A DNA stretch of 64,000 bases from Alnus glutinosa (Eukaryota > Streptophyta > Magnoliopsida > Fagales > Betulaceae), in contig NC_084897.1 in assembly GCF_958979055.1 (NCBI RefSeq), positions 26,209,628-26,273,627 on the forward strand, written 5' to 3'. Shown one piece after another: positions 36,601 through 47,730 of this stretch (within the stretch, counting starts at the first letter, position 1; each line of letters begins with the position of its first letter). Under the pieces are notes generated by a model. The model was not told the DNA's origin and did no database searches. It saw only the letters and a program-made list of their open reading frames with translations. The position numbers and the translations under genes were made by a program.

Positions 36601-37325
36601 CTAATATCATGATAACTGATAAGTTACACATGTCGCATCTAATGAGAAATGGTCAATCTAATCATTTTACCATTATTTTAACAATGTAACGGTGTGCATA
36701 AATTCACAGAAACAGAATTCTACTTCTCAGAAAAATACATAGCTAACTAAACCCAAAATTCTGATATTCACAGAGCTTAAAAATGAGAAAGAGAGTCATA
36801 CAGAAGCGTAAACAGTGCCCACGGTAGGAGCACATCTACTGCAATCACAGGGTACCCAGAATAGGTCACTCCCCGTGTCCAGCGCCACCATAAACTTCAC
36901 TCCCGGCGTCCCCAACTGCACCGTCGTATAATGCAAACTGTAACAAACCTCCACAAAACCAAAACATTCAAAGATAAACAAAAATTTAACAAAGAAATTC
37001 AAGATCACATCACAGAAGGCATTGAACCATACAATCCCAGGGAGCTGATCCGGAGGGTTGAGTTTCCGTCGGAAAAGGCGAGCGGAGCGTCGAACTCAGA
37101 GAGCTTGCGACCGCGGAGGAGGCGATCGCGGTCGGCGAGCTCGGCGTAGTACTCGACCGTGCCCTTCTCCGGCCATCTGTCGCCGGCGGCCTTGGACCAC
37201 TTCCTGACGGGATCGGAGAAGCGGTGGTGCATCTTGAAGCTGAAGATGCGGCCGCCATTGCAAGAGCTGTGGGAGCTCCAGAGCGAGATCAAGAAGAGGA
37301 GGACAAGATTGTAGAAACAGAGCAT
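33627..37325 (-). CDS. AP4: diverged aspartyl protease family protein (A1), intact
   Basis: Ten coding exons: 37033-37325, 36802-36937, 35707-35942, 35320-35544, 35062-35197, 34895-34968, 34717-34816, 34583-34640, 33929-34000, 33627-33841. All phases match those of AP1-AP3 and the product is 514 residues. Signal peptide at about 1-23 (a run of Leu/Phe/Ile ending near SSCNGG), prosegment with WPEKGTVEYYAELADRD, catalytic DTGS at Asp118 (LDTGSDLFWVPCDC), DSGT at Asp323 (LFDSGTSFTYL). The tail has a Ser/Thr-rich linker and a hydrophobic end (FRFLVILFLLL), again suggesting membrane or GPI anchoring. It is clearly of the same family but older than the AP1-AP3 group. The neighbour order with the OSCA gene suggests it is the At4g35880-like copy. 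Intron 8 holds a MITE and a long poly-C/G tract. Confidence 0.93.
34075..34268. mobile_element. MITE with TIRs in AP4 intron 8
   Basis: Element 34083-34260 starts agagtaattctagaagtctc and ends gcattactct, with inverted arms that share aagtctctcttgtgtccc and its complement. The flanks attgaatt (34075-34082) and attgaact (34261-34268) match at seven of eight bases, fitting an 8-bp target duplication. A relative with similar agagtaatg ends lies at 38835-39020. Confidence 0.75.
34517..34560. repeat. Poly-C tract in AP4 intron 8
   Basis: About 40 bases of almost pure C on the plus strand (G on the AP4 coding strand) with single T and G interruptions. Its length is probably unreliable. It lies near the intron 8 donor side, upstream of the MITE in gene orientation. 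Confidence 0.85.
36002..36801. other. AP4 intron 2 (long), no inserted gene seen
   Basis: This is most of the 859-bp intron between exons 2 and 3 of AP4. It is plain AT-rich sequence; no transposon ends or second gene were found. Confidence 0.5.
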
Positions 37326-37380
37326 AGTGGAAACCCTAGAAAGATTTTGGCATTGTGAAAGAAAGTAAGAGACGAAAACC

Positions 37381-37387
37381 TTTATAT
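37381..37387 (-). promoter_or_regulatory. Probable TATA box of AP4
   Basis: The minus strand reads agatataaagg about 55 bp upstream of the AP4 start codon. The distance implies a short 5' UTR of about 25-30 nt. Confidence 0.45.
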
Positions 37388-37657
37388 CTTGGGAGCCAGA
37401 GGAAGTGTTTAGGGTTTTGGGGTTTCAGAAAGAGTTGGGGGGGTGGTTAGTAGGATCTTGAACGGTAACTGTGAGAGTGGAAACTGGAAAGTGAAGTAGT
37501 TTGGGACTTTGGGGGTGATGGGGCCATGTGGAGTGGGTCCCATGTTTACCTTTGTTTGACAGTTGAGGTCCCGACTCCCGAGGAGGAGGTCGGCTTCAGC
37601 CTTCAGCCTTCAGCCTTCAGGGGGGAAAAATTATTTCCTAATCATTTCCTTCTTTTC

Positions 37658-37689
<32 letters not shown>

Positions 37690-38834
37690 TATTTTTTTTT
37701 TTTTTAATAATAATAATAATAATAATTTTTTTTTTTTTTTTTATATCAATCCTTTCTATTGGTTTTGTCAACTTTCGAGTACCATTCATATAAATTCGTC
37801 TAAATAGTTTATTAAAAGAATCGTGCTTAAATATAAATATAAATTTAGATTTGATTTATATTTAATTCATGTAAATTTATTTTTATTAAATTTTATCTTA
37901 TAAATGTTATAAATTATATTTTTATCTCACAATAGTTTTTAACATTATTATTTAAATAAAAAAAATTGTTCTTAATGTGATATATATATAATTTTTTTTA
38001 TAAATACTTTAGATAAGATTATACGATATAATATATAGATAGTTTGTTTCATGATAAAATATTATATATGATTTATTACAAACATAAGATTTGGTAATGC
38101 TAATTTTTATGTTTGTAAATACAAATTAATTTACTAACTAAGTATTACTAGTATGGAATTAAAAAAATAATATATATAACAATTATAATATTTACTTTAT
38201 ATAAAAACTAAAACAACTATCTAATTTGTTGATAAACTCAAACTAAACTTATTTTAAAAATAAAATTAAACGAATCAAATTTAAATATTTAATATTCGAC
38301 TCAACTCAGTTCAATTAGATCCTTAAAACACATTTAATCATATGTTTTGTACCTACTCAACGATTATCAAATTATTACGTTCTTAATTAAACTCGACTTA
38401 TCACTTGAACTCCATTTTGAGATAGAGATATGATTATCATTTTGGTTAAGGGAAATTTCTTTATTTTTAAAAGTTTTGATTTTGAAAAAATTTTAAGTGC
38501 ATGTGGACGGAGTTATCCTAACTTTTGAAATCATTTGTAGTACCTTTTGACAATGGGAAATCTCCTTTGTAAGAAATGACGTGGCCTAAAGTTGCTACCG
38601 TGACAATGACCCGGCAATTTTATATGACTTGGACCTTTTGATATGGGATTATGTCACGTGTCACTATCTTACTAGCTATTGGATTCCTGTTCAAGGCCTA
38701 ATGGTTTCCGTCAAGCCATTGATGTCAAGGATCAATTTGAAACAATTAAGAACATCTCCGGCATATTAGCTCAAAGTTTAATATTAACTATATTTAGCTA
38801 ATATGATCACTTTTTCTCCTAGAGATTAGGTCAA
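37388..38834. other. Intergenic DNA upstream of AP4
   Basis: A T-rich and TTC/AAT microsatellite cluster lies at about 37655-37742 (a CTT run, T-runs and an AATAAT run). The rest is AT-rich. No gene is recognised. Confidence 0.5.
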
Positions 38835-39020
38835 AGAGTAATGCTACACGCACTCTCACTTCTCTACATCTATTTTCACATATCCTTAGGTGGTTTTTAA
38901 AATCACCATTGAATTAAAATTCAATAAAGATTCATATCAAAGCCAATTATAATTTTAAAAGCCACCTAAAAGTGTACAAAAATAGGTGTGAAAAAGTAGA
39001 AGTGTTTGTAACATTACTCT
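38835..39020. mobile_element. MITE with agagtaatg inverted ends
   Basis: Left end agagtaatgctacacgc; right end gtttgtaacattactct, an inverted pair. Internal arms ccttaggtggtttttaaaat and attttaaaagccacctaa are also inverted. Non-coding. The target duplication is not clear (gtcaa occurs near both ends but is not adjacent). Same family type as 34083-34260. Confidence 0.65.
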
Positions 39021-39865
39021 ATGTCAAATGCATAAGGTGCTGCCGTGAATAGCAACCTTTTGCTATTTGCTGGAGCACAATAGATAAATATTTTATTGTT
39101 TTTCCATGTTATTGTTTTAGTTGTTTATTATTTCTCCTCTTTTTTTTTTCATGAAAATATAATATGATAAAAAAAATTGTGATAAATAATATTTTAAAAT
39201 AAGTAGGGAAGAGAATAGATAATATGTTGAAAAGTGTATAAAAAAAGAAAAAGAAAAAGAAAAAAAAGCAGTTAATAAAGTAGAAAATTACACTATTTAC
39301 TAAGTATTTTACCTGTTGTTGTTAGAGATGCTCTATGCAGACTTGGGGGATGAAGAGGGAGTGATAGAGATAATACAATTTTTACTACAAATTTACTTAC
39401 AAACTGATGTAATAATTCATAATTATTTAAATGATTAAAAAAATTGGTTTGTCATTTTAATTAGTTAGTGATTAATTTGTCAATGACACACTCTTAATTA
39501 TCTTACTAATTATGGATTGTCACATGACTCACATTAGTTTATAAGAAAATTAAAGTAAAAGTTGTAAAACTTCAAACATTTTTTCAGAAAAAAATGGTTT
39601 GGCTCAGAATCTCCGATTGCACGGTTATAATTGATGCAAAAACATATTATTCATCCCCATTGTCCAAAATGATGATCTTCAATATTTTTCTAAATATAAT
39701 GTACAAATATAGAATTCAAACTCATTAATCTCATAATATTTACAAACTTATACCCACATTAATCAAGACATCCTTAAAAAAAAATAAAAATAAAAATAAA
39801 AATCTCATTTCGAGAACTATCATATTCTTTCCACAAACTCCTCTGCGTCATTTCTGAAGGAGAAG
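39021..39865. other. AT-rich intergenic DNA
   Basis: No gene or clear repeat is seen apart from A/T runs and an (AAAAT)n-like stretch near 39777-39802. The last part probably contains the 3' UTR of the small gene that follows on the minus strand. Confidence 0.5.
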
Positions 39866-40557
39866 TTAGGCAGAGGTGAAGCCAAATTTATCGGAGAGCT
39901 TTGCTCTTGTAAACGGCGAAAGAAGCTCCATCTGATGAATAAACTGCACGTCCTGAACCAAAGGGTTATCCGTTCTGCCTGGAGGGGACCCAGAGTAACA
40001 TGAAGGTGGGCACCCATTGCATATAGCTTCCCTTCCATCAATATTCTACATAACATTTATATCAAATGATTGGACTAATCAACTTCATAAATGTCACTGA
40101 AATTGGATGAACATAGTTTTCTTCAAACTGCGTAGGCGGAAATTCTTTCAACCCAGTCTTTTAAAATGGATGTAAGAATTACTTGTTCTAAAGATTTAGT
40201 TTGGAAGAAAACTCTGTCCGTTACAAATTGGGATAATGTAGCATGAATCCTTACCTTTTCAGAAATTATATTCAGAATATCTTTTCTTCCGTCTGTCAAA
40301 TCTAATCTGAACCATAAAATGATTTGATGTTCGTGTTATGAGAGACCAAGGAAGAGAAAACAATTTAAGGAGAGCAAGTGTGATAAACAATCGAACCTGT
40401 GGTTGCTACATCTTGGGGGCTTGAGAAATTCAGGCATGGCAGGCCCAAGCCGGCGGGGTTTTGGGCAAAGGGGCTGGTCACTGCGGCCGCTAGAACCAAG
40501 CTTGTTTGTCTCTGAACCTGAATCAACAAGATTGCCTTTTGCTGCTAAATGGTGCAT
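39866..40557 (-). CDS. Small conserved-looking plant protein of unknown function
   Basis: Three exons fit together with GT-AG introns and matching phases: 40397-40557, 40255-40306, 39866-40045. They give about 130 residues from the ATG at 40555-40557. The protein is hydrophilic with a Pro-rich centre ([18 protein letters not shown]), a Cys/Pro motif [14 protein letters not shown] and the ending KFGFTSA. The GCPPxCYSGSPP pattern resembles a small plant-specific family of unknown function that I recall only loosely, so no name is given. The frame is also open upstream of the ATG (…EEGRRELCS), with an AG just before it at about 40605, so translation may begin in an extra 5' exon. No membrane segment or signal peptide is visible. 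It sits between AP4 and the OSCA gene, in the same orientation. Confidence 0.65.
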
Positions 40558-40619
40558 ACTGCATAACTCTCTTCTGCCTTCCTCTCAAAATGAAGATGAA
40601 AAATCAAAGTCACAAGTAA

Positions 40620-42004
40620 AATGAAACAATAACTTACTTGTGACTCAACAATTTAACTCTTCCTATTTATTTATCCCTCATTGAAATGGCAATTAATAAA
40701 AACTATCCGTTAATTTAAGATTAGCCACACAATTGAGAGAGAGAGAGAGATAGAGAGAGTTGCAAGTGAGAAAATACTGATAAGTGGAGCCACATTGGAA
40801 TGTAGACCCTGCCCAAGTGTAGGAAACAGAGCATTTGCTTGGCAAAGAGTGGATGTAGGATGTGTCTTGACTAGTTGGCTTTTATCTCCTGATTTTTCTC
40901 TATTTCTCATCTTTGCCTATAATCCATTTGGTCCAAGTAATTTGCACCAATTTGTCACCGAACTCCTTTGTATTATAATTTTAACATTTTTTTGCAAAAA
41001 TATCTTAAGTTGGCACCGTTACATTTGTAGAGTGTGACAATAGTTGGATAAAAATGTAGTTTTTAGCATTACTGGTTTAAAAATGTACACGATAATCATA
41101 TGCATTTTGAATCCATGTCATATTATTAAACTGAATTAGAGAAAATTATTCAAACTCAATTCTTAGAAAAACTTTGTTCATGTATTTAACATTTCCAAAC
41201 AGTCTTTTAGAAAGTCTCGACGGTTTCTTTTTAGCGGTGGCTATCATGAGGCATGTAATGTGGAATTGCATGATCCTTCACGTTTGCAGCATGGAGTACT
41301 TGGAACCCTGTTATTTGCTTGTGAGCATGCGCTTTTCTTAAGAAATAATACTTTTTTTTCTTTCTTTCACATATAAACATAGTTTTCAGAAATTTCCTCA
41401 AATCCACTCTATGAAACTGATATGTTTGAAATGTAAGTGATTTTGACATACATTTTTATTACAGTATGATTCTCCTGTGTATTTTTTAAATTACATGTGA
41501 GATAGAGGAAGGAAAATTCTATCCTTCCCATATTAGCAATCAAGTAACAATTAAGCATCAACTCTAATCTGACCTCTTCTCAATGCATCATTTTGGATAG
41601 CGAGATGTCTTCTTTTGTACATTAAAGTGTCTCATAAGTTAAACCAAACTACAATAGAAGCATGTCCAAGATCGTTCTGTAATTCAATCAACTGTCAAAG
41701 TTTGAGCATAATGATTCAGGGGCCTAATCCGTAACAGTCCACATTTTGATGGCTGATAATAATATCAAAAGTGTCACATCAGCTTGTAACACACTTATTG
41801 TAAAAGCTATAGTACTCTTGTAATATATACGAAAAAAAAAAAAAGGAACGAAGAGTGAAATGTCATTAAAGACGTCTACAAATTACATATGAACACCTGA
41901 GAAAGAATTTTTTTTTTTTTTTTTTTTCCTTTTTATTTTTTACATTAGGGCCAACAGAGACGGATCTGCACAAATAAACTGAGTATAATGTAATACAGCC
42001 TCAC
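40620..42004. other. Intergenic DNA upstream of the small gene and downstream of OSCA
   Basis: A GA microsatellite (gagagagagagaga) lies near 40735-40760, probably in the 5' region of the small gene. T- and A-runs lie near 41830-41940. The part next to 42005 should hold the OSCA 3' UTR. No further coding region is recognised. Confidence 0.5.
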
Positions 42005-44386
42005 TCATGTATGATATGTATCCCAGTCAAATTTAGGCTGTGATAAGACCTCATAATCAATTGGCCCATCTACAATGTTGTCAACAGTTTGTATGCCTTC
42101 CAAAAGAGCTGGATGAAAACCATCATTATTAGAAGGCATCAGTTTATACATTACTAGCAAACCAAGTGTGAATATAGCTTGCAATTTCGTGGAGTCTCCT
42201 TGGACTGAAAAGAACAAGAGCATCGAAAGCAGGAAGAGATCCACACAGAATCGCATGATGCACAAGACAGTATCCATTAACCTCCCGTCATTGCCAGCAG
42301 GAAAACCCCGGACTCTATATACAAACAGAAAGTTGTACTTGTCAACCACATACCTATAGCCAAAATAAACAGCACCAACAGGGACCACGAGTGGAGCAAA
42401 TGAAGAATATATCATGGTCAGGGCAAATATTGTCAAATTGAAAGCATAATACTGTGCAAAATCAAATGTCTGCTTGGGAGCAGTTGACGTTCTGTTGATT
42501 GGATATACAGAAAGATCTTGCACCGGTAGATCACTTCTATGGAATCTGGGACTGTCATACATAATGTCAGGCATCAGTGGTCTCCTAAGACCATCTATTT
42601 CTTGATGTTCTAATGGGTACTCTTCACTTTGTTCTGGGACCAGCTGGAGCATATCATTCTTCCTGAACTTTTGAATATTTCTTTTGATCCAAGGGATTGG
42701 AGCCAACAGATCGTAAGATATGCCCAAGAAACTGCATGTGATCAGAAACGCAAGAGACGAAAGGCATGATCTCGACAAGAATGATGGACTCATGTATTGC
42801 TCAATCCTCTTACAATCTTCTCCATCCAAATAGCACCGACCCATCTTCAGGATTGCACTCTCTAAGGATGATTCAACTAAAGCCCTCAGGAGAATGAGGT
42901 TTACCAGGAAGAAGCAAACCATCTTCAAAAGTGCAGCTCTTTGCTCTCCTGACACTGTCAGATGCCGTTCAAACTTGGAGAGATAAGAAAGAGCTGACGG
43001 GATCACTATATACATACTCACAAATATAATAACATTTGGCAGGAACTGAAAGATAAGGCTTGCAAGCCAGCTTGAGCTTTGCACCCAAGCCAACCACACT
43101 TGTGCATTATCCATAGCTTCCGCATTAATAATCCGTCCTGCACTCTGCACAGCACTGATCACAGCAAGAGGAGAACTGAAGAACAAAAGAATCAGCAATA
43201 AGCAGGTGTTCACAACCACTCTCCGCAACCTTAATTGAAGCTTCGTTGATCCCAAATGATTCCAGTAAATATCGGATGCCAAGGGAGCCCGCTCAACCTT
43301 CCATTGGTTCCTCTCAAGACGCAACTCCACGAGGGAAAAGAACTTCCCAAACCGCCTCTTCTTCTCGTTCCGAAAATCCTGAACAGCCTTATTCGCCGTG
43401 TAAACGTCCTTAAACATCACAAAGGCCACTCCAGCACCCGGTGCACGGCCTTCTTTATAAGCCGCCAGTTCGGTCTCCAATTCAGCTCTCAACTCCTGCA
43501 ACCTTCTCAACCTCTCTTCGTCTGTAAAACCCAGCCTTTCCATTATCCCATCCCACAAGACCTTCCCTTTTCCCACCATCAAACTGAATCCATTTCCAAC
43601 ATCCTCGCTCTCATCAAGAAAAACCCGAGAGTCTATTCGCGCAATCAGCCTAGAAATCTCATCCCTAACCCTAACCAATTCCTCAGCTAAATCATCCAAT
43701 GCACACAAATCCATTGGCACGATGACCCTATAAACCTTCCCGGGATACCTATACTGAAAATACTCTTGCAACACAGTTCTATCGTCCCCTAGAGCTTTGG
43801 GTAATCCCTGCACCATTATAGTGAAAATCGCAGTCGAATTCGCATTTGGGTCACTCAAATTTCCATTTCCGTCCCTAAACCTAGTGATCCTTAACCGTTC
43901 TTCAATCCCAAGCATACTGAAATGTACCAAAACGACAACAACGACAACGAAAACAAAATGTACCCAGAGTAAAAGCGAACCTTTTGCAATGTGAGTGATG
44001 GTCGTTTTGGAGAACTGGTCGTTTAGAGGAGCCGTACCTGCGTAGATATTGAGAGGCAGCATCACGAGGAGTGATAGAGCGGCGACGGAGAGGAGCAAAG
44101 CGCAGCTTCCGCCTTCGATCAAGAGGAACTGAGCGGCGTCGGCGCCGCAGTGGGACGCGATCTCACGGCGCGTGGCGTGCCAGACCGCGAGGAGCTTGGC
44201 GGCGAGAGCGGTGGGCCCCGGAATCCGGCGGTGGTCGCTGCGGAGCTTCACGAAGAGAAAGATGAAGACGCAGCAGCACGCGCCGATTGCCGAGATGTTG
44301 AGCAGGTACTGGATGTTTCCGTACCACGCCGTATCGCCATCGCCATCGCCACCGCCTTCGGAGGAGGGGGAAAGAGCTGGGTCCAT
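42005..44386 (-). CDS. OSCA4.1: OSCA/CSC1-like hyperosmolality- and mechano-gated cation channel
   Basis: A single uninterrupted frame of 793 residues. Proteins of this family (DUF221/ERD4-related, RSN1_7TM) are membrane cation channels opened by membrane tension or osmotic stress. Visible segments: an acidic/Gly-rich N terminus (1-20), membrane helices at about 27-47, 93-115 and 136-157, and a long cytosolic domain (about 160-380) with an RRM-like fold containing VQGLPK and AFVMFKD. A block of helices follows from about 383 to 720, with the conserved [13 protein letters not shown] loop and [11 protein letters not shown]. The length and the lack of introns fit the OSCA4 branch (At4g35870, also called GFS10) rather than the intron-rich OSCA1-3 genes; this assignment is from memory. 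The start is the first ATG. AP4 lies downstream in the same orientation, as At4g35880 does beside At4g35870. Confidence 0.92.
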   Translation of the reverse strand: MDPALSPSSEGGGDGDGDTAWYGNIQYLLNISAIGACCCVFIFLFVKLRSDHRRIPGPTALAAKLLAVWHATRREIASHCGADAAQFLLIEGGSCALLLSVAALSLLVMLPLNIYAGTAPLNDQFSKTTITHIAKGSLLLWVHFVFVVVVVVLVHFSMLGIEERLRITRFRDGNGNLSDPNANSTAIFTIMVQGLPKALGDDRTVLQEYFQYRYPGKVYRVIVPMDLCALDDLAEELVRVRDEISRLIARIDSRVFLDESEDVGNGFSLMVGKGKVLWDGIMERLGFTDEERLRRLQELRAELETELAAYKEGRAPGAGVAFVMFKDVYTANKAVQDFRNEKKRRFGKFFSLVELRLERNQWKVERAPLASDIYWNHLGSTKLQLRLRRVVVNTCLLLILLFFSSPLAVISAVQSAGRIINAEAMDNAQVWLAWVQSSSWLASLIFQFLPNVIIFVSMYIVIPSALSYLSKFERHLTVSGEQRAALLKMVCFFLVNLILLRALVESSLESAILKMGRCYLDGEDCKRIEQYMSPSFLSRSCLSSLAFLITCSFLGISYDLLAPIPWIKRNIQKFRKNDMLQLVPEQSEEYPLEHQEIDGLRRPLMPDIMYDSPRFHRSDLPVQDLSVYPINRTSTAPKQTFDFAQYYAFNLTIFALTMIYSSFAPLVVPVGAVYFGYRYVVDKYNFLFVYRVRGFPAGNDGRLMDTVLCIMRFCVDLFLLSMLLFFSVQGDSTKLQAIFTLGLLVMYKLMPSNNDGFHPALLEGIQTVDNIVDGPIDYEVLSQPKFDWDTYHT

Positions 44387-44502
44387 TTTGGGTATTTGGG
44401 GGAAATTCTAGTGCTTCTTGGGTAACGAAATTTTGAGGGTCTTTTGGTGGGGATTAAGGGACGTGGGGTCAAATTGAGTGGGTTTTTCCTCCATGAAGAT
44501 GG

Positions 44503-44529
44503 AATTAGGGTTAGGGTTAGGGTTTAGGG
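44503..44529 (-). promoter_or_regulatory. Telo-box-like repeat upstream of OSCA gene
   Basis: The plus strand carries three ttaggg-type units in a row, reading as ccctaa(a) on the OSCA strand, about 120-145 bp upstream of its start codon. Short telomere-like motifs (AAACCCTAA) are known in promoters and 5' UTRs of plant housekeeping genes, where TRB/Myb-type proteins bind. A regulatory role here is inferred from position only. Confidence 0.5.
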
Positions 44530-45877
44530 AGGGAGGAAGAGATTGAAGGAGGTGTAGACCGTAGCGTAAGGGAAGGGGGTGAGTTTCGTGGAAGTCTGCA
44601 AAGAGGAAAACGTTGTTATTCTTTTTCTTTTTTTGTCGTTTTTTTGGTCGAACGTTGACGTGCTATGGAATTTGCGGGTCTGTTTGTAATTTCAATTTTA
44701 TTTATTTATTTAGAAACAAATGGATTAATAGACAATTCAAACCATAAAATATTCTTAAAATTATAAAAATAATTTTTATTTTATATTACATTAGAAAAAT
44801 TTTACAAAAAAAAAAAACTCCAAAATCTATTAAGAGCATTCTTATTAACCTTATCAAAATTGTTTTTTGGTTGATGAAAATATTAAAAAATCATTTTCAA
44901 CAGCCTCACTACTTTGACCAAAAAATTTTGATGAGTGAAAATACTCACCAATTTTGATGAGTAATATTCACTCACTTTCACCAATTTTGTTTCTCCTTTC
45001 TCTCTCAGATGACCACATTACATTTTTTTTTCCTTTCTTCTCCCATCTCCCATCTCTCTCACATGATGATGTCTTTATTTCATGGACACGAAAGTTTCTT
45101 TGTCCCTGACATAAACTTTGTGGTTCTTTCATTTATCTTTTCTTTCGTTCTTTTTTTAATTTGGTTGAAAAGCAAATGAAAACTTCTGTGAATTTCTTAT
45201 CAATGATCTAATCTCAATATGAAGATGTATGGTAACTTGTTGTATAAAAAAATTAAATAGAGAAAGAATAAAAAAATTTGAAAAAAAAACGAATATTATT
45301 TAAATGGAAATATTGATAGTAAATAGTTAAAATGGTGAGACTGTTGAGAAAATTTTAAAAAAGTGACTCACCAGAATTGAGAAAAGTGGTTTTTAATTAC
45401 TTTTGTGAATAAAATTTGGTGAGGCTACTATGAAGTAGGGTTTTTGCCACTTTTTTTCTTTTTTCTTTTTTAAAAAAAAAAAAAAGATGAGTATTTTGAA
45501 AATTTTGACATGATTTAACAGAAAATTTTAATGGAAGGTTAATATTGAAAAATATTTATATTGTGTTCAACAAGCAAAAATACCATAACTCCACGTAATT
45601 TTTTCTTCAGAACTTCTCGGCTTCTTCTAATACCGTCTTCAGCATGGGCCTTCCCCAGAAATACTACTAACAGTATCTGGATTAGAATCTAATTTTAATA
45701 TTACTGAACAGGTTTGGGCTTGGGCCGGTTAGCCCTCACAATGGGCTGTTTGGACAAGCCCAAGAAAGTAATATCCCATCTGAAATAGCTCGTGAAAAAT
45801 ATCTTCCACTAGTAAAAAGGTTAATTACACGTGTAAGATGGGCAACGTATCAAAAGCGTATGCCGGGCCCCAAAAAA
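44530..45877. other. Intergenic DNA upstream of OSCA gene
   Basis: AT-rich DNA with no recognised gene. Near 44835-45460, phrases such as accaattttgatgag and gtgaggctactatgaag look like scattered inverted copies of a short repeat (possible MITE). Ends were not defined. Confidence 0.4.
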
Positions 45878-45884
45878 GTCAAGC

Positions 45885-46110
45885 CCAATTCAATCCCTTC
45901 TAAATTGAACTTTGACTTTAGCATGTGTCGTGTCATGTATATATATATATATATGACACAAATTAGAAGTAATACACGTTTTCAATTACTTAACTGACGT
46001 GGCAGTCTCATCTTGTACCTCCTCACAATTTACATAACACAAAAATACAAGCCCCTTTATGTTTGATACATAGAGAAATGATATACTTAGGTTTTTTATA
46101 TATATATTTT

Positions 46111-46148
<38 letters not shown>

Positions 46149-46740
46149 ATCAAATTTCAAATTTATCATTAAATTTGTAAAAATATATAAAAATATCATT
46201 TCTCTTGATACATATGTGACTATATGAGTAGGGACGAATTAACCGGATAGAAATTTAGAAAAAAGCAAAAAAAAAAATTATGAATTCTTTTTGTCATTTC
46301 ATTAAGATGGATATTCCGGGCTTAGAAAAATTTATTGTCGAATTCTACCCGTTTTAAATTGAACTACGACTTTAGTTTGTGTCGTACACGAAACATAAAT
46401 TAAGAGTATTACGCATTCTTAGTTACCGATATGGTAGTCTCATCTTGTGTCCACTAACAAAACACAAAAATACTAGACTATTGTTTGATACGTATGAGTA
46501 GGGACGAATCAATCGGACAATGAATTTGGTAAATAGAAAAAAATTTATAGATTTTTCTTGTCATTTTCATTGAGATGGATATCCCTTGGCCAAACAAATT
46601 GATAGTCCAATTCAACCCCTTTTAAATTGAATTTCGATTTTAGTTTATGTCAAGTGTATGTGCATACAGAATATTACACGTTCTCGATTATTAACACAAA
46701 CTAAAAGTATTATATACTCTCAAATGATAAATGGTTCATT
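45885..46740. repeat. Diverged tandem repeat of about 272 bp inside block A
   Basis: The phrases taaattgaac...gactttagt...gtgtc occur near 45902, 46355 and 46627. The phrase gagtagggacgaat occurs near 46226 and 46497, a spacing of about 271 bp. Each unit also has gatggatatcc and acacaaa...attacacgttctc. The first unit is longer because of a (TA)n stretch. The same three units recur in block A of unit 2 (about 50816-51760). Confidence 0.7.
46111..46143. repeat. (TA)n microsatellite
   Basis: A run of alternating T and A within block A, 33 bp or so. A related run is at 50875-50918 and a further one at 50963-50987 in unit 2. Confidence 0.85.
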
Positions 46741-47325
46741 TTTTTTCTCTTGTCCGAGTCGATGTGTGAGATTCACATTGACCCTACAAATCTAACGATA
46801 GTTTTAAAAAATAGAAAAATTAAAGAAATATCAGAAGAAGATTTATACCACGTCTCTTTCTCGAATACGTATGTTTCGTTTTTATTTTCACATTTTCACT
46901 TTTTATACAACACATGACGCAAGCCTTTTGATAGTCCCATTATCACTTTCCTTCCACGTGAAAATACATTTGACAAACTTGACCGTTGGTAAACAAAGAA
47001 ACCTTGCGTTTTCCCTGACATTAAATACTTCACCAAATATGCGACTTTAGCCTTGTGGACTGTAGCACAATTTTTGTCCCAAATCGTACATAGTCAACAA
47101 TTGCCCAATCAGAATTTGACTCCTACCTATTCTATTGGAGCTTGAAAGTACATTGCAATTGCTTTTGAAATTCGGTTGTTTGTCCAATTGCTTGTATGTA
47201 TAATTGTATATGCCTTCCAAAGTTCCAATCATTCTTGCGTATCTCACTCAAAAGGACTTTCTAGAAAAAAGCTGAAAGCCAAGAAATGGACGGCTGGCGG
47301 CTGCCATATAATAGACCATATAATA

Positions 47326-47730
47326 GGCTAAGCTATAGGCTACCATAGTATATTGACTTAACAATGATCCTGTTTAATAATTCCCTTCCCAGTCACTTTT
47401 TGTACCGCGTAGCAGACTGCCGCAATGCCGCTTGCCACAAATCTGTTGGAGAAGCATTTCATGTTGGCGAAAATTCCTATTTTACCAATATTTTTTCACA
47501 ACTTGAAAAACTGTGCACTTTTCAGGCAATGGTAAAATGAGAAGAAACATTAGAAATATTACGCCTGCCAAAAGTCCACGCCTACCAAAAACCTGGGGGA
47601 GGGGACACAGACAGGTGGGACGTCAGGAAAAAATGGGGGAGGAGAAGGGAGAGGGAATTACTAAATAGGGCCAATGTGATCCCCTATATCAATAACTACA
47701 TCACTTCCGTGTAATAGGCTAAGCTATAGG
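47326..47730. repeat. Segment bounded by direct repeats ataggctaagctatagg
   Basis: The phrase ataggctaagctataggc appears at about 47323 and again at about 47702, about 380 bp apart, both followed by taccatagt. In unit 2 the same pair occurs and the interval is further duplicated (see 52360-53310). The direct repeats may mark an old insertion or the seed of the later duplication. Confidence 0.55.

Noticed and set aside
43256-43690. A 144-residue plus-strand ORF
   Set aside because: It runs antisense within the OSCA coding sequence and is explained by the codon composition of that gene. The same holds for the ORFs at 44071-44425.
47047-47247. A 66-residue ORF found almost unchanged at 52075-52275
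   Set aside because: The two copies lie in the large tandem duplication, so their likeness reflects recent copying of DNA. No family is recognised and no splice context is seen.
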